From Agelas oroides (Eukaryota; Porifera; Demospongiae; Agelasida; Agelasidae), in NCBI GenBank assembly GCA_949130485.1, contig OX422183.1, positions 26,932,316 to 26,996,315 on the forward strand: 64,000 bases of DNA, written 5' to 3'. Made by a program: the position numbers and the translations under genes. Numbering within the stretch: the first letter of the stretch is position 1; every line of letters begins with the position of its first letter. The notes beneath the pieces were generated by a model that had not been told where the DNA came from, ran no database searches, and saw nothing but the letters and a program-made list of their open reading frames with translations. Positions 38,123-50,717 of the stretch are shown here, piece by piece.

Positions 38123-39852
38123 CAATACACAACTTCTGAACATGCAGGTACAGATAAAGTCTGTCGGCCTTGCCAAATGGGGATCTCCACCTAGCTACCA
38201 CAGTGTATTTAATTGCGAGAGGAAGGACAGCTGTAGTCAAAAAGACCCCGTCTTTATCCATCTCCACATAGATACATGTGTATAAAGTATAAAGCCCTTA
38301 TCCTAACACAGCCCCTGACCCAGCCCGTAGAGAAACCTACAGCATGCACACAGAGAGGTTTTAGTATCTGAGCTTACTGTTGTAACTAAGCCTTCCACAG
38401 CTTAGTCGAATACATCTTTACAACCCCCAGCCCCATTCCCATTTTCCAAAGTTAACCATAGGATACCCCCTTGGTGAAGAGATAATTGAGCCGGAGGCTG
38501 AGGTGGTGGATAGTGAGAGTATCCGCTCAGGCAATGTCCTTGTACAGTCAACCCAGCCAGGCCCGCAACCCTGTCCGCAGAGGATCTCCACTTAGCTACC
38601 ACAGTGTATTTAACTGCGAGAGGAAGGACAGCTGTAGTCTAAAAGACCCCGTCTTTATCCATCTCCACATAGATACATGTGTATAAAGTATAAAGCACTT
38701 ATCCTGACACACTCGTAATTTAAAATGTGAATCAGCTTCACACCCATAACGTAACAGTAGTAACTCAAGTGTGAATGAGCTTCACACTCGTCACGTAACT
38801 GTGAGTCAACCTCATAGTAGTAACTCAAGTGTGAATGAGCTTCACACTCGTAACATAACGATGAGTGAGCCCCACAGTAGTAACTCAAGTGTGAATGAGC
38901 TTCACACCCGTAACGCAACTGTGAGTGAGCCTCACAGTAGTAACTCAAGTGTGAGTGAGCCTCACACTCGTAATTTTTAATGTGAATGAGCTTCACACTG
39001 TGAGTGAGCCTCGCAGATAACACAGAGCAGCCCCAACCCAGCCCTAGCCCTAGCTCAGCCTTATGGAACCGACTACACCCCTAGGCATACCGTTACTATA
39101 GTAAAGCACACGCCATAACTAGCGTGACAATGCCGTTACTAGGATAGGTACGCCGTTACTAAGAGAAGCACGCTCCCATTTAAAGCCCGTCGACTGAGTA
39201 TTACACACAAACAACTAATAATACTCACCGTGAGATAGCCGCCGCAGTACAGACCCGAATAATCTTCGGTACAGGAGCGCCTACCAGCGAAGAACAAGCC
39301 TCCCAGACGTTCCACCAAAGACGACACGATAGCGAGCCGGAATCCCGTACGTTAACCGTTCGCCCATCCCCCTAGTTAATATGATAACTCCACCCATTGA
39401 GCCCCACCCCCCATTTGTTTAGTAATTTGAATATTTATAGCACTGTGAATGCCCATAGCACTATGTGCCAACCAAAAGCTGGGCTCCTCAAAGCAAACCT
39501 TAGGCGGGGAGTGGTCCCGCCCTTTCTGCAGTAGGCCACGGGTCGGGAGTTCAAAGGGACCGAAACCCGTGGTCATGCGAGGACCGGAAAGGATACTCCC
39601 CTGACGACCAGTATTTTTTATTTCTAATTTTTTATTTTTATTTTTGAGCATATCCCAAAAACAGTAACCGCCCCATCCATTTGAGCCATAAATGCCCCAC
39701 CCATTTAAGTCATAAATGCCACACCCATTTAAGCCATAAATGCCCCATCCCCATCTCCCTTTATGTTTTAACTTCACACTTTATGTATGTGTGAAATATT
39801 GAACATCGATGTGCCAGCGGTGTTGGTGCTCCCCAACTCAACACACAACTTC
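38123..39852. other. Non-satellite module, copy 2 (1.7 kb)
   Basis: Same structure and boundaries as copy 1: CAATACACAACTTC at 38,123-38,136 and CAACACACAACTTC at 39,839-39,852. The differences I noticed are few: one substitution near the left end, one at 38,581, three in the first 60-bp unit (one arm becomes CTCATAG, weakening that palindrome) and one T fewer in the T run near 39,628. It contains the 132-bp repeats (38,179 and 38,580), the 60-bp array (units from 38,767), the CpG patch, hairpins and 24-bp repeat. No convincing coding sequence is present. Confidence 0.85.
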
Positions 39853-42720
39853 ACAGCGCATCCGTTGCGGTTAAAACGGCTTTCTCAGGTCTTTCCCGCA
39901 CATAGACAGGCTTGCAAGAGTCTCACAGGACCACCACAGAAGTGCAAACTGCTTTATTGAGCATTCCTGAAACTTAAACGGTCCTGCACCTGCTTCATAG
40001 CTCCTCCACGGCGGTTAAAACAGCTGTTTCAGACCATTTCCCGTATTAAACAGGCTGGCATGAGTCTCACAGGACCTCCACAATGGTGAAAACTGCTTTC
40101 AGATCATTCCTGACACTTAAACAGGCCTGCACGTTCTTCACAGGACCCCCTCAGTGGTTAAAACGGCTTTCTCAGGTCTTTCCCACAAATAAACAGGCTT
40201 GTATGAGCTTCAGAGGGCCTCCACAGTAATGAAAACTGCCTTCTAGCTCCTTCCTGACAATTATTCAGTTTTGCAGGAGCTTGACAGGACCTCCACATCA
40301 TTCAAAACTGTCTTCTCGATCTTTCTTGGTACTTAAACAGGCATGCACGTGCTTCACCGCACCTCCTCGGCGGTGCAATTACACACCTTTCCCGCAATTA
40401 AAGAGGCTTATATGGGTTTCACAGGACCTCCACAGCGGTGAAAACTGCTTTCTAGATCTTTCCTATCAAAGAAACAGGTTTGCACGAGCTTTCCAGCAAC
40501 TCCTCGGGGGTTAAAACTGCTTTATCAGGTCTTTCCCGCAAATGAACAGGCTTGAACGAGCCTTACTGGACCTCCACAATGGTGAAAACTGTTTTAGATC
40601 TTTCCTGACACTTAAACAGGCCAGCACGTTCTTCACAGGACACCCTCAGTGGTTAAAATGGCTTTATCAAGTCTTTCCCACACATAAACAGGCTTGCACG
40701 CGCCGCATAGGAACACCCCAGTGGTGAAAACTCCCTTCTAGCTCCTTCCTGACACTTAAACAGGGTTGCACGAGCTTGACAGAACTTCCACAGCGTTCAA
40801 AACTGCTTTCTCAATCTTTCTTGGTAATTAAACAGGCCTGTACGTGCTTCACATCACCTACTCGGCGGTTACCACGGCTTTGTCAGGTCTTTCCCACACA
40901 CAAACAGGCTTGCATGAGCTTCACAGGGCCTCCAGAGTGGTGGAAACTGCGTTCTAGTTCCTTCCTGGCACTTAAACAGGTTTGCACGAGCTCCACAGCG
41001 TTCAAAACCGCTTTCTCAACCTTTCTTGTTACTTAAACAGGCCTGGACGTGCTTCACATCACCTGCTTGGCAGTTTACACGGCTTTGGCAGGTCTTTTCC
41101 ACAAATAAACAGGCTTGTATGAGCTTCAGAGGGCCTCCACAGTAGTGAAAACTGCCTTCTAGTTCCTTCCTGACAATTATTCAGTTTTGCAGGAGCTTGA
41201 CAGGACCTCCACAGCATTCAAAACTGTCTTCGCGATCTTTCTTGGTACTTAAACCGGCCTACACGTGCTTCACCGCACCTCCTTGGCGGTGAAAACGGCA
41301 ATTACACACCTTTACCGCACTTAAAGAGGCTTATACAGGTTTCACAGGACCTCCACAGCAGTGAAAACTGCTTTCTAGATCTTTCCTATCATATAAACAG
41401 GTTTGGACGAGCTTTCCAGCAACTCCTTGGGAGTTAAAACTGCTTTATCAGGTCTTTCTCGCAAATGAACAGGCTTGAACGAGCCTCACAGGACCTCCAC
41501 AGCGGTGAAAACTGCTTTCTCAAAATTTCCTGACACTTCAACAGGTCTGCAAGTTCTTCACAGCACCTCTTCGGCGGTTAAAACTGCTTTATCAGGTCTT
41601 TCCCGCAAATGAACAGACTTGAACGAGCCTCACTGGACCTCCACAATGGTTAAAACTGTTTTAGATCTTTCCTGACACTTAAACAGGCCAGCACGTTCTT
41701 CACAGGACACCCTCAGTAGTTAAAATGGCTTTATCAAGTCTTTCCCACACATAAACAGGCTTGCACGCGCCGCATAGGAACACCCCAGTGGTGAAAACTG
41801 CCTTCTAGCTCCTTCCTGACACTTAAACAGGGTTGCACGAGCTTGACAGAACTTCCACAGCGTTCAAAACTGCTTTCTCAATCTTTCTTGGTACTTAAAC
41901 AGGCCTCCACGTGCTTCACATCACCTACTCGGCAGTTACCACGGCTTTGTCAGGTCTTTCCCACACACAAACAGGCTTGCATGAGCTTCACAGGGCCTCC
42001 AGAGGGGTGGAAAATGCGTTCTAGTTCCTTCCTGGTACTTAAACAGGCTTGCACGAGCTTCACAGCGTTCAAAACTGTTTTCTCAATCTTTCTTGGTACT
42101 TAAACAGGCCTGCACGTGCTTCTCATTACCTGCTCGGCGGTTAGCATGGCTTTGTCAAGTCTTTCCCACACATAAACAGGCTTGCATGAGCTTCACAGGG
42201 TCTCCACAGTGGTGAAAACTGCCTTCTAGCTCCTTCCTGACACTTTAACATGGTTGCATGAGCTTGACAGAACCTCCACAGCATTTAAAACTGCTTTCTC
42301 GATCTTTCTTGGTACATAAACAGGCCTGCACGTGCTTCACCGCACCTCCTCGGCTGTGAGAACGGCAATTGCACACATTTCCCGCACTTCAAGAGGTTTA
42401 TACGGGCTTGATAGGACCTGCACAGTGGTGAAAACTGCTTTCTAGATCTTTCCTGGCACTTCAACAGGAATGCAAGTTCTTCACAGCACCTCCTCGGCAG
42501 TTAAAACGGCTTTCTCAGGTCTTTCCCGCATATAAACAGGTTTGCACGAGCCTCACAGGACCTCCACAGTAGTGAAAACTGCTTTGTGGCCTGCACGTGC
42601 TTCATAGCTCCTCCACGGTGGTTAAAACAACTGTTTCAGAACATTTACCGCATTTAAACAGGCTGGCACGAGCCTCACGGGACCTCCAAAACGGTGAAAA
42701 CTGCTTTTTAGGTCTTTCCT
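39853..42720 (+). repeat. Satellite block right of module copy 2
   Basis: Co-linear with 19,942-22,809 at offset 19,911, then interrupted at the 8,709-bp duplication junction. It contains only 72-bp monomers, including the truncated CTGCTTTGTGGCCTGC monomer near 42,580. Confidence 0.85.
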
Positions 42721-42963
42721 ACCATATAAACAGGTTTGCACGAGCTTTCCAGCAACTCCTCGGGGGTTAAAACTGCTTTATCAAGTCTTTCTCGCAAATG
42801 AACAGGCTTGAACGAGCCTCACAGGACCTCCACAGTGGTGAAAACTGTTTTAGATCTTTCCTGACACTTAAACAGACCAGCACGTTCTTCACAGGACACC
42901 CTCAGTGGTTAAAACGGCTTTATCAGGTCCTTCCAACACATAAACAGGCTTGCACGTGCCGCA

Positions 42964-45900
42964 CAGGAACACCCCAGTGGTGAAAACTGCCTTCTAGCTC
43001 CTTCCTGACACTTAAACAGGGTTGCACGAGCTTGACAGAACCTCCACAGCATTCAAAACTACTTTCTCAATCTTTCTTGGTACTTAAACAGGCCTGCACG
43101 TGCTTCTCATTACCTGCTCGGCGGTTAGCACGGCTTTGTCAAGTCTTTCCCACACATAAACAGGCTTGCATGAGCTTCACAGGGTCTCCACAGTGGAGAA
43201 AACTGCCTTCTAGCTCCTTCCTGACACTTTAACATGGTTGCATGAGCTTGACATAACCTCCACAGCATTTAAAACTGCTTTCTCGATCTTTCTTGGTACA
43301 TAAACAGGCCTGCACGTGCTTCACCGCACCTCCTCGGCTGTGAGAACGGCATTTGCACACATTTCCCTCACTTAAAGAGGTTTATACGGGCTTGATAGGA
43401 CCTGCACAGAGGTGAAAACTGCTTTCTAGATCTTTCCTGGCACTTCAACAGGAATGCAAGTTCTTCACAGAACCTCCTCGGTGGTTCAAATGGCTTTCTC
43501 AGGTCTTTCCCGACCATAAACCGGCTTGCACGAGCCTCACAGGACCTCCACAGTGGTGAAAACTGCTTTCTCGAGATTTCCTGGTACTTCAACAGGGCTG
43601 CATGTTCTTCACAGCACCTCCTTGGGGTTTAAAACGGCTTTTTCATGTCTTTCCCGCATATAAACAGGCTTGCACGAGCCGTACAGGAACACCGCAGTGG
43701 TGAAAACTGCCCTCTAGCTCCTTCCTGACACTTAAACAGGGTTGCACGAGCTTGGCAGAATCTCCACATCATTCAAAACTGCTTTCTCGATCTTTCTTGG
43801 TACTTAAACAGGCCTGCACGTGCTTGACCGCACCTCCTCGGCGGTGAAGATGGCAATTGCACACTTTTCCCGCACTCAAAGAGGCTTATGCGGGCTTCAC
43901 AGGACCTGCACAGTGGTGAAAATTGCTTTCTAGATCTTTCCTGTCACATAAAAAGCTTTGCACGAGCTTCACAGCACCTCCTCAGCGGTTAAAACTGCTC
44001 TATGAGGTCTTTTCCGCTTATAAACAGGCTTCCACGAGGCTAACAGGACCTTCACAGTGGTTAAAACTGCTTTCTCGAGATTTCCTGGCACTTCAACAGG
44101 CCTGCAAGTTCTTCACAGCACCTCCTCAGCGGTTTAAACTGCTTTATCATGTTTTTCCCCCAACTGAACAGACTTGAACGCTTCTTTTCCCGCATAAAAC
44201 AGGCTAGCACGAGCCTCACAGGACCTCCAAAGTGGTGAAAACTGCTTTAGATATTTCCTGCCACTTAAACAGGCCTGCACGTTCCTCACAGGACCCCTCA
44301 GTGGTTTAAACGGCTTTATCAGGTCTTTCCTGGTCATAAACAGGCTTGCACGAGCCACACAGGACCTCCGCAGTGGTGAAAACTGCTTTCTAGCTCTTTG
44401 CTGACACTTAAACAGGATTGCACGAGCTCCACAGCGTTAAACACTGCTTTCTCAATCTTTCTTGGTACTTAAACAGGCCTCCACGTGCTTCTCATCACCT
44501 GCTCAGCGGTTGGCACGGCTTTGTCAAACCTTTCCCACACATAAACAGGCTTGCATGAGCTTCACAGGGCCTCCAGAGTGGTGGAAACTGATTTTTCAAG
44601 ATTTCCTGGCACTTCAACGCCTGCACGTTCTTCACAGCACCTCCTTGGGGTTTAAAACGGCTTTCTCAGGTCTTTCCCGCACATAAACAGGCTTACACGA
44701 GCCTCACAGGACTTTCACATTAGTGAAAATGCTTTCTAGCTCCTTCCTAACAATTAAAAAGGCTTGCACGAGCTGCACAGGACCTCCACAGCGTTCAAAA
44801 CTGCTTTCTCAACCTTTCTTGTTACTTTAACAGGCCTGGACGCGCTTCACATCACCTGCTTGGCGGTTTACACGGGTTTGGCAGGTTTTTCCCACAAATA
44901 AACAGACTTGTATGAGCTTCAGAGGGACTCCACAGTAGTGAAAACTGCCTTCTAGCTCCTTACTGACAATTATTCAGTTTTGCAGGAGCTTGACAGGACC
45001 ACCACAGCATTCAAAACTGTCTTCTCGATCTTTCTTGGTACTTAAACAGGCCTGCACGTGCTTCACCGCACCTCCTCGGCGGTGAAAACGGCAATTACAC
45101 ACCTTTCCCGCACTTAAAGAGGCTTCTACGGGCTTCACAGGACCTCCACAGCGGTGAAAACTGCTTTCTAGATCTTTCCTATCATATAAACTGGTCTGTA
45201 AGTTCTTCACAGCACCTCTTCGGTGGTTAAAACTGCTTTATCAGGTCTTTCCCGCAAATGAACAGGCTTGAACGAGCCTCACTGGACCTCCACAATGGTG
45301 AAAACTGTTTTAGATCTTTCCTGACACTTAAACAGGCCAGCACGTTCTTCACAGGACACCCTCAGTGGTTAAAATGGCTTTATCAAGTCTTTCCCACACA
45401 TAAACAGGCTTGCACGCGCCGCATAGGAACACCCCAGTGGTGAAAACTGCCTTCTAGCTCCTTCCTGACACTTAAACAGGGTTGCACGAGCTTGACAGAA
45501 CCTCCACAGCGTTCAAAACTGCTTTCTCAATCTTTCTTGGTACTTAAACAGGCCTGCACGTGCTTCTCATTACCTGCTCGGCGGTTAGCACGGCTTTGTC
45601 AAGTCTTTCCCACACATAAACAGGCTTGCATGAGCTTCACAGGGTCTCCACAGTGGAGAAAACTGCCTTCTAGCTCCTTCCTGACACTTTAACATGGTTG
45701 CATGAGCTTGACATAACCTCCACAGCATTTAAAACTGCTTTCTCGATCTTTCTTGGTACATAAACAGGCCTGCACGTGCTTCACCGCACCTCCTCGGCTG
45801 TGAGAACGGCATTTGCACACATTTCCCTCACTTAAAGAGGTTTATACGGGCTTGATAGGACCTGCACAGAGGTGAAAACTGCTTTCTAGATCTTTCCTGG

Positions 45901-47883
45901 CACTTCAACAGGAATGCAAGTTCTTCACAGAACCTCCTCGGTGGTTCAAATGGCTTTCTCAGGTCTTTCCCGACCATAAACCGGCTTGCACGAGCCTCAC
46001 AGGACCTCCACAGTGGTGAAAACTGCTTTCTCGAGATTTCCTGGTACTTCAACAGGGCTGCATGTTCTTCACAGCACCTCCTTGGGGTTTAAAACGGCTT
46101 TTTCATGTCATTCCCGCATATAAACAGGCTTGCACGAGCCGTACAGGAACACCGCAGTGGTGAAAACTGCCCTCTAGCTCCTTCCTGACACTTAAACAGG
46201 GTTGCACGAGCTTGGCAGAATCTCCACATCATTCAAAACTGCTTTCTCGATCTTTCTTGGTACTTAAACAGGCCTGCATGTGCTTGACCGCACCTCCTCG
46301 GCGGTGAAGACGGCAATTGCACAAATTTCCCGCACTCAAAGAGGCTTATGCGGGCTTCACAGGACCTGCACAGTGGTGAAAATTGCTTTCTAGATCTTTC
46401 CTGTCACATAAAAAGCATTGCACGAGCTTCACAGCACCTCCTCAGCGGTTAAAACTGCTCTATGAGGTCTTTTCCGCTTATAAACAGGCTTCCACGAGGC
46501 TAACAGGACCTTCACAGTGGTTAAAACTGCTTTCTCGAGATTTCCTGGCACTTCAACAGGCCTGCAAGTTCTTCACAGCACCTCCTCAGCGGTTTAAACT
46601 GCTTTATCATGTTTTTCCCCCAACTGAACAGACTTGAACGCTTCTTTTCCCGCATAAAACAGGCTAGCACGAGCCTCACAGGACCTCCAAAGTGGTGAAA
46701 ACTGCTTTAGATATTCCCTGCCACTTAAACAGGCCTGCACGTTCCTCACAGGACCCCTCAGTGGTTTAAACGGCTTTATCAGGTCTTTCCTGGTCATAAA
46801 CAGGCTTGCACGAGCCACACAGGACCTCCGCAGTGGTGAAAACTGCTTTCTAGCTCTTTGCTGACACTTAAACAGGATTGCACGAGCTCCACAGCGTTAA
46901 ACACTGCTTTCTCAATCTTTCTTGGTACTTAAACAGGCCTCCACGTGCTTCTCATCACCTGCTCAGCGGTTGGCACGGCTTTGTCAAACCTTTCCCACAC
47001 ATAAACAGGCTTGCATGAGCTTCACAGGGCCTCCAGAGTGGTGGAAACTGATTTTTCAAGATTTCCTGGCACTTCAACGCCTGCACGTTCTTCACAGCAC
47101 CTCCTTGGGGTTTAAAACGGCTTTCTCAGGTCTTTCCCGCACATAAACAGGCTTACACGAGCCTCACAGGACTTTCACATTAGTGAAAATGCTTTCTAGC
47201 TCCTTCCTAACAATTAAAAAGGCTTGCACGAGCTGCACAGGACCTCCACAGCGTTCAAAACTGCTTTCTCAACCTTTCTTGTTACTTTAACAGGCCTGGA
47301 CGCGCTTCACATCACCTGCTTGGCGGTTTACACGGGTTTGGCAGGTTTTTCCCACAAATAAACAGACTTGTATGAGCTTCAGAGGGACTCCACAGTAGTG
47401 AAAACTGCCTTCTAGCTCCTTACTGACAATTATTCAGTTTTGCAGGAGCTTGACAGGACCACCACAGCATTCAAAACTGTCTTCTCGATCTTTCTTGGTA
47501 CTTAAACAGGCCTGCACGTGCTTCACCGCACCTCCTCGGCGGTGAAAACGGCAATTACACACCTTTCCCGCACTTAAAGAGGCTTCTACGGGCTTCACAG
47601 GACCTCCACAGCGGTGAAAACTGCTTTCTAGATCTTTCCTATCATATAAACTGGTCTGTAAGTTCTTCACAGCACCTCTTCGGTGGTTAAAACTGCTTTA
47701 TCAGGTCTTTCCCGCAAATGAACAGGCTTGAACGAGCCTCACTGGACCTCCACAATGGTGAAAACTGTTTTAGATCTTTCCTGACACTTAAACAGGCCAG
47801 CACGTTCTTCACAGGACACCCTCAGTGGTTAAAATGGCTTTATCAAGTCTTTCCCACACATAAACAGGCTTGCACGCGCCGCA
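42964..47883 (+). repeat. 2,460-bp tandem duplication (2 copies)
   Basis: Two almost identical units, 42,964-45,423 and 45,424-47,883; landmark pairs 43,032/45,492, 43,368/45,828, 43,923/46,383 and 44,974/47,434 are all exactly 2,460 bp apart. The unit corresponds to 34,255-36,714 (offset 8,709) and 14.14-16.6 kb. The junction lies in a stretch shared by both ends (CCAGTGGTGAAAACTGCC onward), as expected from unequal crossing-over between similar monomers. It is present singly in superunit 1. Confidence 0.93.
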
Positions 47884-49291
47884 TAGGAACACCCCAGTGG
47901 TGAAAACTGCCTTCTAGCTCCTTCCTGACACTTAAACAGGGTTGCACGAGCTTGACAGAACTTCCACAGCGTTCAAAACTGTTTTCTCAATCTTTCTTGG
48001 TACTTAAACAGGCCTGCACGTGCTTCTCATTACCTGCTCAGCGGTTAGCATGGCTTTGTCAAGTCTTTCCCACACATAAACAGGCTTGCATGAGCTTCAC
48101 AGGGTCTCCACAGTGGTGAAAACTGCCTTCTAGCTCCTTCCTGACACTTTAACATGGTTGCATGAGCTTGACAGAACCTCCACAGCATTTAAAACTGCTT
48201 TCTCGATCTTTCTTGGTACATAAACAGGCCTGCACGTGCTTCACCGCACCTCCTCGGCTGTTAGAACGGCAATTGCACACATTTCCCGCACTTAAAGAGG
48301 TTTATACGGGCTTGATAGGACCTGCACAGTGGTGAAAACTGCTTTCTAGATCTTTCCTGGCACTTCAAAAGGAATGCAAGTTCTTCACAGCACCTCCTCG
48401 GCGGTTCAAATGGCTTTGTCATGTCTTTCCCGACCATAAACCGGCTTGCATGAGCCTCACAGGACCTCCACAGTGGTGAAAACTGCTTTCTCGAGATTTC
48501 CTGGCACTTCAACAGGGCTGCATGTTCTTCACAGCACTTCCTTGGGGTTTAAAACGGCTTTTTCATGTCTTTCCCGCATATAAACAGGCTTGCACGAGCC
48601 GTACAGGAACACCGCAGTGGTGAAAACTGCCCTCTAGCTCCTTCCTGACACTTAAACAGGGTTGCACGAGCTTGGCAGAATCTCCACATCATTCAAAACT
48701 GCTTTCTCGATCTTTCTTGGTACTTAAACAGGCCTGCATGTGCTTGAACGCACCTCCTCGGCGGTGAAGACGGCAATTGCACACATTTCCCGCACTCAAA
48801 GAGGCTTATAGGGGCTTCACAGGACCTGCACAGTGGTGTAAACTGCTTTCTAGATCTTTCCTGGCACTTCAACAGGCCTGCACGTTCTTCACAGCTCCTC
48901 TTTGGTGGTGAAAACAGATTTCTCAGGTGTTTCTCGCATGTAAACAGGCTTCCTCGAGCTAAAGGACCTCCACAGCGGTGAAAACTGCTTTCTCGAGATT
49001 TCCTGGCTCTTCAACAGGACTGCACGTTCTTAACGGCTCCTCCTTGGTGGGTAAAACAGCTTTCTCAGGTCTTTCCCGCACGTAAACAGGCTTGCACGAG
49101 CTTCATAGGACATCCACAAGGGTGAAAACTGCTTTCTCGAGATTTCCTGGCACTTCAACAGGCCTGCACGTTCTTCACAGCACCTCCTTGGCGATGAAAA
49201 CGGCTTTCTCTGGTCTTTCCCATACATAAACAGGCTTGCACGAGCCTCACAGGAATACCACAGTGGTGAAAACTGCTTTCTAGCTCTTTCT
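47884..49291 (+). repeat. Satellite block left of module copy 3
   Basis: Co-linear with 36.7-38.1 kb at offset 11,169, but with a different 205-bp deletion from the one in copy 2: here the join is at GTTCAAAACTG followed by TTTTCTC (about 47,971). It contains only 72-bp monomers. Confidence 0.85.
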
Positions 49292-50717
49292 CAATACACA
49301 ACTTCTGAACATGCAGGTACAGATAAAGTCTGTCGGCCTTGCCAAATGGGGATCTCCACCTAGCTACCACAGTGTATTTAATTGCGAGAGGAAGGACAGC
49401 TGTAGTCAAAAAGACCCCGTCTTTATCCATCTCCACATAGATACATGTGTATAAAGTATAAAGCCCTTATCCTAACACAGCCCCTGACCCAGCCCGTAGA
49501 GAAACCTACAGCATGCACACAGAGAGGTTTTAGTATCTGAGCTTACTGTTGTAACTAAGCCTTCCACAGCTTAGTCGAATACATCTTTACAACCCCCAGC
49601 CCCATTCCCATTTTCCAAAGTTAACCATAGGATACCCCCTTGGTGAAGAGATAATTGAGCCGGAGGCTGAGGTGGTGGATAGTGAGAGTATCCGCTCAGG
49701 CAATGTCCTTGTACAGTCAACCCAGCCAGGCCCGCAACCCTGTCCGCAGGGGATCTCCACTTAGCTACCACAGTGTATTTAACTGCGAGAGGAAGGACAG
49801 CTGTAGTCTAAAAGACCCCGTCTTTATCCATCTCCACATAGATACATGAATGAGCTTCACACTGTGAGTGAGCCTCGCAGATAACACAGAGCAGCCCCAA
49901 CCCAGCCCTAGCCCTAGCTCAGCCTTATGGAACCGACTACACCCCTAGGCATACCGTTACTATAGTAAAGCACACGCCATAACTAGCGTGACAATGCCGT
50001 TACTAGGATAGGTACGCCGTTACTAAGAGAAGCACGCTCCCATTTAAAGCCCGTCGACTGAGTATTGCACACAAACAACTAATAATACTCACCGTGAGAT
50101 AGCCGCCGCAGTACAGACCCGAATAATCTTCGGTACAGGAGCGCCTACCAGCGAAGAACAAGCCTCCCAGACGTTCCACCAAAGACGACACGATAGCGAG
50201 CCGGAATCCCGTACGTTAACCGTTCGCCCATCCCCCTAGTTAATATGATAACTCCACCCATTGAGCCCCACCCCCCATTTGTTTAGTAATTTGAATATTT
50301 ATAGCACTGTGAATGCCCATAGCACTATGTGCCAACCAAAAGCTGGGCTCCTCAAAGCAAACCTTAGGCGGGGAGTGGTCCCGCCCTTTCTGCAGTAGGC
50401 CACGGGTCGGGAGTTCAAAGGGACCGAAACCCGTGGTCATGCGAGGACCGGAAAGGATACTCCCCTGACGACCAGTATTTTTTATTTCTAATTTTTTTAT
50501 TTTTATTTTTGAGCATATCCCAAAAACAGTAACCGCCCCATCCATTTGAGCCATAAATGCCCCACCCATTTAAGTCATAAATGCCACACCCATTTAAGCC
50601 ATAAATGCCCCATCCCCATCTCCCTTTATGTTTTAACTTCACACTTTATGTATGTGTGAAATATTGAACATCGATGTGCCAGCGGTGTTGGTGCTCCCCA
50701 ACTCAACACACAACTTC
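49292..50717. other. Non-satellite module, copy 3, lacking the palindrome array
   Basis: Same ends as the other copies (49,292-49,305 and 50,704-50,717) but 305 bp shorter than copy 1. The join GATACATG/AATGAGCTTCACAC at 49,848/49,849 corresponds to loss of 18,768-19,072 of copy 1. This removes the second TATAAAG pair and the whole 60-bp array except its last palindrome. The two breakpoints share only TG. The CpG patch, GC hairpins, T-rich run and 24-bp repeat are intact. No coding sequence is recognised. Confidence 0.9.

Larger units (their letters stand above)
34012..42720 (+). repeat. 8,709-bp segmental tandem duplication, left copy
   Basis: Sequence starting ACCATATAAACAGG at 34,012 restarts at 42,721. 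The junction lies in the shared word TCTTTCCT (34,004-34,011 and 42,713-42,720). In superunit 1 and at about 53.58 kb the left side of this junction instead continues as GACACTTAAACAGG or a one-base variant, showing which arrangement is ancestral. The duplication carries one whole copy of the 1.7-kb module, which is why superunit 2 has two modules. Confidence 0.88.
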
